From assembly GCA_003533975.1 (NCBI GenBank), contig DQCL01000243.1, forward strand, positions 1 through 5,875: a stretch of 5,875 nt of DNA, in the 5' to 3' direction. Made by a program: the position numbers and the translations under genes. Position 1 is the stretch's first letter, and the number at the start of each line of letters is the position of its first letter. Origin of the DNA: Octadecabacter sp. GTDB taxonomy: Bacteria > Pseudomonadota > Alphaproteobacteria > Rhodobacterales > Rhodobacteraceae. This document shows positions 1 to 4,783 of the stretch, one piece after another. The notes under the pieces were generated by a model. The model saw only the letters and a list, made by a program, of their open reading frames with translations. It was not told the origin of the DNA and did no database searches.

Positions 1-126
1 ACACGACTAAGCGTTGCATTGGTTGACTATCTGCGCGGTGAAGAAAAATTCGATAGCCTAGATGCATTGATCACGCAAATGGATGCTGATTGCGCCCGTG
101 CCCGCGAGATCCTTGCAGATGTCTGA
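1..126 (+). CDS. ribF: Bifunctional riboflavin kinase/FAD synthetase, C-terminal end only (partial, 5' end outside window)
   Basis: An open frame enters from the left edge and stops with TGA at 124-126, giving 41 visible residues. The tail contains LRGEEKFDSLDALITQM followed by an Ala/Arg-rich helix. This resembles the C-terminus of the RibF riboflavin kinase domain, where an FLRPE-KFDSLDAL-type helix closes the fold. RibF phosphorylates riboflavin to FMN and adenylylates FMN to FAD in the cytoplasm. None of the catalytic motifs lie in the visible part, so the call rests on this one terminal motif. The stop lies inside the next gene (8-base overlap), which suggests translational coupling with the YcgN-type protein. 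Fairly confident of the family; the annotation is necessarily partial. Confidence 0.72.
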   Translation, partial: TRLSVALVDYLRGEEKFDSLDALITQMDADCARAREILADV

Positions 127-589
127 TCCGATTGATCGCAGTGACATCCGGCCTGAATTTTGGTCCCATGTACCACTCGAAAAAATGACAAAAACCGAAT
201 GGGAAGCGCTGTGTGACGGCTGCGGAAAGTGCTGCCTTAACAAGCTTGAAGACGAAGACAGCGGTGAAGTCGTGATGACGCGTGTGGCGTGCAAGCTGCT
301 AGATGATAGCACGTGCTACTGTTCGCTATATCCCAAGCGCCACGAGTATGTACCTGAGTGCATCGTGCTTACGCCCAAAACCATCGAAGACAACATGTAC
401 TGGTTGCCACAAACCTGTGCGTACCGGCTTGTCTACGAAGGTAAAAACCTGTTCCATTGGCATCCGCTGATCTCGGGTTCTGCGACGTCCGTGCATGATG
501 CAGGGGTGTCAGTTCAGGGCCTCACGGTATCCGAAGCCAATACCCCCGAAGACGATTGGGAAGACCATATTATTGAGGAGCCACTCTAA
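119..589 (+). CDS. YcgN-type (UPF0260) cysteine-cluster protein
   Basis: A 156-residue protein with the CxxCxxCC signature of the YkgJ/YcgN zinc- or iron-binding family: C32, C35, C38 and C39. Further cysteines follow at 58, 66, 68, 81 and 100, nine in all. It matches E. coli YcgN as remembered along its length: an N-terminal FW motif, a WE-LCDGCG-CC block, a VAC-L block, CxC, ECI-LT, the WLPxTCAYRL block near 95-104, a WHPL-SGS block near 126-133 and a C-terminal DW-DHI motif. The ATG at 119 is chosen because the family normally starts just before the FW motif; an ATG at 83 in the same frame would add 12 unconserved residues. The gene overlaps ribF by 8 bases and the next gene by 1 base (TAATG). 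The biochemical role of the family is unknown; metal binding is inferred from the cysteines. No signal peptide or membrane segment is visible. Confidence 0.9.
   Translation: MSDPIDRSDIRPEFWSHVPLEKMTKTEWEALCDGCGKCCLNKLEDEDSGEVVMTRVACKLLDDSTCYCSLYPKRHEYVPECIVLTPKTIEDNMYWLPQTCAYRLVYEGKNLFHWHPLISGSATSVHDAGVSVQGLTVSEANTPEDDWEDHIIEEPL
575..580 (+). promoter_or_regulatory. Ribosome binding site for the threonine aldolase gene
   Basis: GAGGAG lies 8 bases before the ATG at 589, within the last codons of the YcgN-type gene. It supports this start, which shares its A with the upstream TAA stop (TAATG), an arrangement typical of translational coupling. Confidence 0.65.
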
Positions 590-1629
590 TGTTTTTCGCC
601 TCTGACAACTCCGGCCCTGCCCACCCAAAAGTGATGGACGCCATGATGCGCGCCAACGAGGGCTTCCGTTTCGGCTACGGTGCAGACCCCGAAATGGACC
701 GCGTGCGTGACATGATACGTGATCTGTTTGAGGCGCCTGAAGCGGCCGTATATTTGGTGTCTACAGGGACGGCGGCGAACTCGATCGCGCTGGCGACACT
801 GGCTGACCCTTGGGAAACGGTTTTCTGCACCAAGCTGTCCCATATCAACGAAGACGAATGCAACGCGCCTGAGTTCTACAGCGGTGCAAAACTGACATTG
901 GTGGGCGACGAGAACGCAAAAATGACCCCGTCGACGTTGCGGTCCGCGATTGAAGCTGAGGAAACACGCGGCGTGCACGGGCCGCAACGTGGGCCAGTAT
1001 CTATCACACAAGTCACTGAAAAAGGGACAGTTTACACGCCAAACGAATTAGAGGCCCTAACCGCCGTCGCCAAAGAGTTCGGCCTTAAAACGCACCTTGA
1101 TGGGGCACGGTTCGCCAATGCCATCGTCACGTTGGGCTGCACGCCTGCTGAAATGACATGGAAAGCGGGCATTGATTGCGTCTGTTTTGGCGGCACAAAG
1201 AACGGATTGATGGGGGTTGAAGCGGTCATCTTCTTTGACCCCAAACACGCCTGGGAATTTGAACTTCGCCGCAAGCGTGGGGCGCATTTGTCGTCCAAGC
1301 ACCGCTACCTGAGCGCCCAGATGGAAGCCTATCTGACAGATAATTTGTGGCATGATCTCGCGAGCAAAGCCAACGCTGCGGGCCAGCGATTGGCAGACGG
1401 CTTGCGTGGATCTAACGTAGTCACTTTCCCTTACGAACCCGAAGCGAACTTGATGTTCTTTGAAGCGCCGCGCGGGTTGCACAAAAAGCTGCAAGCGGCA
1501 GGCGCGCAATACTATGTCATGGGGTCACTAGAGGGCCCGAACGACGAACACGTCTTAGGTCGCTTGGTCTGTGATTGGTCCATCGGGTCTGAAGGCGTCG
1601 ATGCTTTCCTAGCAGTGCTGCAAAACTGA
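589..1629 (+). CDS. ltaE: Low-specificity L-threonine aldolase
   Basis: A 346-residue PLP enzyme of fold type I (beta-eliminating lyase family) that cleaves L-threonine/allo-threonine to glycine and acetaldehyde in the cytoplasm. Visible landmarks: an N-terminal SDN-S-PAHP motif (5-13), FGYGADP (28-34), the STGTAAN PLP-phosphate loop (58-64), the SHINEDEC segment whose His85 should stack on the cofactor, HLDGAR (169-174) with the PLP-pyridine Asp171, and FGGTKNG (200-206) with Lys204 as the Schiff-base lysine. Length and motif order fit a complete enzyme of the low-specificity type found in Pseudomonas and alphaproteobacteria. It follows the YcgN-type gene with a 1-base overlap, so it is probably co-transcribed with ribF. 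Its last 21 bases overlap the 3' end of the convergent hydrolase gene. Other beta-eliminating lyases are possible but fit less well. Confidence 0.92.
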   Translation: MFFASDNSGPAHPKVMDAMMRANEGFRFGYGADPEMDRVRDMIRDLFEAPEAAVYLVSTGTAANSIALATLADPWETVFCTKLSHINEDECNAPEFYSGAKLTLVGDENAKMTPSTLRSAIEAEETRGVHGPQRGPVSITQVTEKGTVYTPNELEALTAVAKEFGLKTHLDGARFANAIVTLGCTPAEMTWKAGIDCVCFGGTKNGLMGVEAVIFFDPKHAWEFELRRKRGAHLSSKHRYLSAQMEAYLTDNLWHDLASKANAAGQRLADGLRGSNVVTFPYEPEANLMFFEAPRGLHKKLQAAGAQYYVMGSLEGPNDEHVLGRLVCDWSIGSEGVDAFLAVLQN

Positions 1630-2379
1630 CGCGACCTGCGCGACGTGGGTGATCGGGACCATGTGCCCGGCACCCTCAATCACACTGCGCTGTGCCTGTG
1701 GTAGGGCACCCGCCAACCCATCCAAGATCGCGGACATGATCGGCTGGCTGGTTGATCCTTCGATCAAATCAACGGGGCATGTCACCCTGTCTAGCTTGTC
1801 CAGAACCCTATGTGCGTCGTCCTCGATGGCAGCAGAAGCCGCAGGGATCAGATAAATCTGTTCCGCCAATGTCGCGCGCATTTTTGCTGGCAAATCATCC
1901 CACGCTGGCCCCGTGCCCCACATCCCCACAAAAAGCTTTGCAGCCGTTTCGCGATCCCCCGCCGTCCACGCCTTTACGAAAGGCGCAAAGGCGGCGCGGT
2001 GCGTGGCGATGGCGTCCGGATCGGTTGCGGCGGCGAACATCACAGGCTCGATCAGCGTCAACCGTGACACAATATCAGGGCGCTCCGCCGCCAGCCGCAG
2101 AGCGACCGTCGCACCAAAGGAATGGCCGATAAGATGCGCGGGCCCGTCGAGCAATTGAACCGCAATATCAACAACGTCCGATTGGTAGTCGTGCCCGTGC
2201 CACGGGGCACTGCGTCCGTGCCCGGGCATGTCGAAGTAGATGTTGCGCGCAGCCGGCAAAGCCCGCGCAAGTGGTATCAGGCTCTCGTGGCGGGCAAGCG
2301 AGCAATGCACGAATAAACGTGGCGGGCCTTCGCCCTTTTCGACGGCAAAAACCTCTTGGTTCGCAAGCGCTTGCAGCAC
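1609..2379 (-). CDS. Alpha/beta-fold hydrolase
   Basis: A 256-residue single-domain alpha/beta hydrolase. Landmarks: an oxyanion-side strand ending in HCSLAR (25-30), FDMPGHGRS (49-57), the nucleophile elbow GHSFG (85-89, Ser87), LTLIEP (107-112) and a C-terminal GAGHMVP (236-242) with the catalytic His239. The usual Asp after strand 7 is not where expected: the segment reads LIEGSTSQP (205-213). Glu111, after strand 6, is a candidate replacement. The substrate cannot be told from sequence. The start is GTG at 2377-2379, directly abutting the TAA of the upstream isomerase-like gene with no spacer; a weak GGCGAG lies a few bases upstream inside that gene. The two genes therefore very likely form an operon with coupled translation. 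There is no signal peptide. The 3' end overlaps the convergent threonine aldolase gene by 21 bases, leaving no room for a separate terminator. Confidence 0.88.
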   Translation of the reverse strand: MLQALANQEVFAVEKGEGPPRLFVHCSLARHESLIPLARALPAARNIYFDMPGHGRSAPWHGHDYQSDVVDIAVQLLDGPAHLIGHSFGATVALRLAAERPDIVSRLTLIEPVMFAAATDPDAIATHRAAFAPFVKAWTAGDRETAAKLFVGMWGTGPAWDDLPAKMRATLAEQIYLIPAASAAIEDDAHRVLDKLDRVTCPVDLIEGSTSQPIMSAILDGLAGALPQAQRSVIEGAGHMVPITHVAQVASVLQHC

Positions 2380-2976
2380 TTAGAACTCGCCGAAAAGATG
2401 GCGGTCGAGATCATCCAGACGATCTTGGCCCCAGAAACGTTCATCTTTGTCAGATATGAAGAACGGCGCGCCGAAGACACCTTTGGCAACGGCTTCTTCT
2501 AGGTTGCGGGCATAGGTTTCCGCACCGACCAAAAGGCCGCTGTCAGCCAGAGCCGGATCAAACCCTGTTTCTTCAAGGCATGCGCGGATCACGTCATCGT
2601 CGGCAATGTTTTTGTCGTCAGACCAGCAGCTGCGTGTCAATGCGTTGACCAAGCTGCCGACATCACCACCAGCATTTTGCGCCGCAATAATCGCATATGA
2701 AGACGGCGCCATGTTGGTCGGCCAGAATGCGGGTTGCTGGGTAAACGGCAGCCCTGACACTATCGCGCGGCGGCGCATGTCTTGCTGACGGTATTCCTGA
2801 CGGTTCGGGTGGCGATCCTTGGGTGGTAGTCCGCCCGTGCGCGCAAACAAAGCCATGATATCAATCGGCTTATACGTGACAGTCGCACCATGTTTTTTCG
2901 CGATCTGCTCAAATTCTGGCCCTGCCAGATAGGTGAACGGAGAGATGGTCGCAAAATAATAATCAATATTCGGCAT
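2380..2976 (-). CDS. 2-hydroxychromene-2-carboxylate isomerase-like protein (DsbA/kappa-GST fold)
   Basis: A 198-residue thioredoxin-fold protein of the HCCA isomerase/kappa glutathione transferase group. The N-terminus reads IDYYFATISPFTYLAG. Ser12 stands in the place of the first redox Cys and would be the glutathione-activating serine. There is no CxxC, so it is not a disulfide oxidoreductase. The C-terminal hallmarks are GVFGAPFF (166-173, containing the thioredoxin-fold cis-Pro) and FWGQDRLDDL (181-190). In naphthalene degraders the named enzyme isomerises 2-hydroxychromene-2-carboxylate using glutathione. Most chromosomal homologues outside aromatic operons have no proven substrate, and no aromatic-degradation genes are visible here. 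The ATG at 2974-2976 has a strong AAGGAG 6 bases upstream. It is the first gene of a two-gene unit with the alpha/beta hydrolase and diverges from prs. Confidence 0.9.
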   Translation of the reverse strand: MPNIDYYFATISPFTYLAGPEFEQIAKKHGATVTYKPIDIMALFARTGGLPPKDRHPNRQEYRQQDMRRRAIVSGLPFTQQPAFWPTNMAPSSYAIIAAQNAGGDVGSLVNALTRSCWSDDKNIADDDVIRACLEETGFDPALADSGLLVGAETYARNLEEAVAKGVFGAPFFISDKDERFWGQDRLDDLDRHLFGEF

Positions 2977-2982
2977 TTGATG

Positions 2983-2988
2983 CTCCTT
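2983..2988 (-). promoter_or_regulatory. Ribosome binding site for the isomerase-like gene
   Basis: On the minus strand AAGGAG occurs with 6 bases between it and the ATG at 2974-2976. This is the best Shine-Dalgarno match in the window and fixes the start of this gene. Confidence 0.75.
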
Positions 2989-3012
2989 AAATCGCGCTGC
3001 TTTGTTGGTGTG

Positions 3013-3040
3013 ACCCTAAGGACGTGCTACCCCGTGTCAA
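3013..3040 (-). promoter_or_regulatory. Putative sigma-70-type promoter for the isomerase-hydrolase pair
   Basis: On the minus strand a perfect TTGACA (3035-3040) is followed after 16 bases by TAGGGT (3013-3018), which keeps the three most conserved positions of the -10 hexamer (T1, A2, T6). Transcription would start near 3006, leaving a leader of about 30 bases that contains the strong AAGGAG. It lies in the 97-base divergent gap (2977-3073) before prs. The -10 is only a partial match, so this is a prediction. Confidence 0.45.
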
Positions 3041-3073
3041 CGCTGCGAATCTGCTACATCGGGACCCTGCCAC

Positions 3074-4093
3074 ATGCCAAACCTCATTGAACCAAAACTC
3101 ATCTCCGGAAACGCCAACATGCCATTGGCCGAAGCCGTCGCAAAACGAATGTCGATGCACCGGGGTATTAATGTCGGGCTGGTGGATGCGCGGGTCGAGC
3201 GGTTCAACGATGGTGAGATTTTCGTTGAGGTGTATGAAAACGTACGCGGCGAGGATATGTTCATCATCCAGCCCACATCGAACCCAGCAAACGATAACCT
3301 GATGGAATTGCTGATCATTTCGGATGCGCTACGTCGCTCTTCTGCTGATCGCATTACCGCAGTGATCCCGTACTTCGGCTATGCCCGCCAAGACCGTCGC
3401 TCAAAGGCACGTACACCGATCACGGCCAAGCTGGTTGCCAACATGCTCGTAGAAGCCGGCATCGAGCGTATCCTGACGCTCGATTTGCACGCGACGCAAA
3501 TTCAGGGCTTCTTCGATATTCCCGTGGATAACCTTTATGCCTCCCCTGTTTTCGCGCTCGATGCGATGCACCATTTCAACGGTCAGATGGAAGAAGTCAT
3601 GGTGGTTTCGCCTGATGTAGGTGGCGTGGCCCGTGCCCGCGACCTCGCGCAGCGTATCGGCGCACCGTTGTCCATCGTCGACAAACGCCGCGGCAAGCCC
3701 GGTGAAGTTGCCGAAATGACTGTGATTGGTGATGTCAAAGACCGCGTCTGTCTGATCGTGGATGATATCGTCGATACGGCTGGCACCCTTTGCAAAGCGG
3801 CCGAAGTGTTAATGGAACACGGCGCTAAAGAAGTGCATTCCTACATCACACACGGCGTGCTGTCCGGCCCCGCAATTGAACGGATCGGTAAATCCGTCAT
3901 GAAGCACTTGGTAATCACCGACACGATTGAGCCAACCGAGGCTGTTAAAGCATGTAAGCAAATCCGCATCGTACCGACAGCGCCGATGTTTGCGCAGGCG
4001 ATTTTGAACACGTGGAACGGCACGTCCGTGTCATCGCTGTTTGATCACAAGACGCTGCAGCCAATTTACGAGAATATGTATACGGGTGGCTAA
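3074..4093 (+). CDS. prs: Ribose-phosphate pyrophosphokinase (PRPP synthetase)
   Basis: A complete 339-residue class I PRPP synthetase. It makes 5-phosphoribosyl diphosphate from ribose 5-phosphate and ATP for purine, pyrimidine, NAD, histidine and tryptophan synthesis in the cytoplasm. Landmarks: RFNDGEI (43-49), the ATP-binding region around [18 protein letters not shown] (98-115), the family signature [12 protein letters not shown] (137-148) with His139, the catalytic flexible-loop start DKRR (203-206) and the ribose-phosphate loop [10 protein letters not shown] (229-238). The slightly long N-terminus ([15 protein letters not shown]) is usual for alphaproteobacterial Prs. The ATG at 3074 has only a weak GGGACC upstream. 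No convincing plus-strand promoter was found in the 97-base divergent gap. It is convergent with the H-lectin gene, 11 bases apart. Confidence 0.97.
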   Translation: MPNLIEPKLISGNANMPLAEAVAKRMSMHRGINVGLVDARVERFNDGEIFVEVYENVRGEDMFIIQPTSNPANDNLMELLIISDALRRSSADRITAVIPYFGYARQDRRSKARTPITAKLVANMLVEAGIERILTLDLHATQIQGFFDIPVDNLYASPVFALDAMHHFNGQMEEVMVVSPDVGGVARARDLAQRIGAPLSIVDKRRGKPGEVAEMTVIGDVKDRVCLIVDDIVDTAGTLCKAAEVLMEHGAKEVHSYITHGVLSGPAIERIGKSVMKHLVITDTIEPTEAVKACKQIRIVPTAPMFAQAILNTWNGTSVSSLFDHKTLQPIYENMYTGG

Positions 4094-4104
4094 CGAAGCG
4101 CGGC

Positions 4105-4455
4105 TTAGTACACGTCCCACTCATCCGCCTGACGCAACTCACCAATCGCCTGCCATGCCACGCGCACACGGGCGACTTTGGTGTCGCCCCATGTTCGAAA
4201 CACAATGGCAAAGCCTTCGTTGGTGATGTCCTCGGCTTGAACGTCCGCACGGGGATTCGTCTCGCTCGCCATATCCCACATAGACAGGTTCACTTGCACA
4301 GCTGGCAGCGTACGGAAACTTTCGGAAAATTCCACATGCGCACGGGTTTGACGTGCGCCATCGCCCGTCCACATGACACCATCATGCTCAAAATCCGAGA
4401 ACAGGACCACATCGCCGTGATCCACCCCGATGAGGTGGTTTCTAAGTCTTTTCAT
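4105..4455 (-). CDS. H-type lectin domain protein, small and stand-alone
   Basis: A 116-residue protein. From about residue 40 to 104 it shows the H-type lectin (H_lectin) pattern: a V-F---F---P-V-V-L strand pair (41-58), an Asp-containing turn (61), an R-DV-AEDIT-EGF segment (69-82), then FRTWGDT (86-92) and a closing V-W-AIG (99-105). The N-terminal VVLFSDFE...MWTGDG segment is also typical of bacterial members. In animals this domain binds N-acetylgalactosamine. Here there is no signal peptide, so secretion and sugar binding are not supported, and the role is unknown. Similar small proteins are, to my memory, common in Rhodobacteraceae. The ATG at 4453-4455 has only a weak GGTAAG upstream. 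The gene is convergent with prs and monocistronic as far as visible. Confidence 0.78.
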   Translation of the reverse strand: MKRLRNHLIGVDHGDVVLFSDFEHDGVMWTGDGARQTRAHVEFSESFRTLPAVQVNLSMWDMASETNPRADVQAEDITNEGFAIVFRTWGDTKVARVRVAWQAIGELRQADEWDVY

Positions 4456-4497
4456 GTCTTACCGTTGGCGTTTGAAGACCATTCCCTTACCCAGGTC

Positions 4498-4526
4498 ACC
4501 CTAGATGCAAAAAACGGCAGATTTAA
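4498..4526 (-). promoter_or_regulatory. Possible promoter of the H-lectin gene
   Basis: On the minus strand TAGGGT (4498-4503), the same hexamer as in the isomerase promoter, sits 17 bases downstream of TTAAAT (4521-4526), a weak -35 match. Transcription would begin about 35 bases before the ATG. This is weak evidence, resting mainly on the shared hexamer and similar leader length. Confidence 0.25.
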
Positions 4527-4552
4527 GCCTTAGATTTACTTTCCTCACTGGA

Positions 4553-4735
4553 TCAGGACTGTGCGTGACTGCGCAGCCGCATGACCAACGGAATCATCAA
4601 CAAAATAAGACCTCCGCCCATAAGAAAAGGCGCGCCTGGTAGGTAAATTCCTTCACTGTCTACGTAGATCTCGAATATCCAGGTGGCCCCCATTGGGGCC
4701 AGAAACGCACGATCGAGGCAAGGAGGCCGACAGGA
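4553..4735 (-). pseudogene. Remnant of an MFS transporter C-terminus (probably TCR/Tet drug-efflux group), truncated and frameshifted
   Basis: The minus strand from about 4699 to the TGA at 4553-4555 encodes APMGATWIFEIYV, then SEGIYLPGAPFLMGGG, a hydrophobic helix (about LILLMIPLVM) and a basic end (RLRSHAQS). The IYLPGAPF motif before a last transmembrane helix is characteristic of the C-terminus of TCR/Tet-type MFS transporters. Just upstream, in the neighbouring frame (4708-4728), lies GLLASIV, which fits the preceding family motif (roughly LASIVGP). A one-base-type frameshift between 4699 and 4708 would join the two. The rest of the roughly 400-residue transporter is absent, and the only start in the final frame is a TTG preceded closely by a stop. 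I infer a dead fragment, not a 63-residue gene. The boundary at 4735 is approximate. The subfamily is less certain than the MFS call. Confidence 0.55.
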
Positions 4736-4783
4736 GCAATGCAAGTTTCAGTGATGATTTCAAACGGGATGCGGTGCATCAGA

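Larger units (their letters stand above)
4456..4783. other. Stretch of 328 bases without an intact gene
   Basis: Between the H-lectin start and the Hint gene stop there is no intact coding region. It holds the probable upstream region of the H-lectin gene (4456-4552), the frameshifted transporter remnant (about 4553-4735) and about 50 bases with nothing recognisable (4736-4783). I see no RNA gene, insertion-sequence end or convincing terminator here. It likely contains the scar of a deletion or rearrangement. Confidence 0.6.

Noticed and set aside
83..118. Longer N-terminus for the YcgN-type protein from the ATG at 83
   Set aside because: It would add 12 residues with no family counterpart and deepen the overlap with ribF. 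The ATG at 119 fits the usual family start.
586..1011. Long antisense open frame opposite the threonine aldolase gene (also 1057-1509)
   Set aside because: The predicted proteins are rich in Arg, Cys and His with no domain, and are mirror frames of a clear PLP enzyme in G+C-rich DNA.
1752..2132. Plus-strand open frame opposite the alpha/beta hydrolase
   Set aside because: Composition is Pro/Arg-rich with no motif. The minus strand carries a convincing hydrolase across the same bases.
3002..3030. Possible prs promoter TTGTTG, 17 bases, TGCTAC
   Set aside because: The -10 part matches the consensus at only two positions, so the true prs promoter cannot be placed from sequence alone.
4237..4533. 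Plus-strand open frame opposite the H-lectin gene
   Set aside because: It has no recognisable domain or ribosome binding site and mostly mirrors the lectin coding region.
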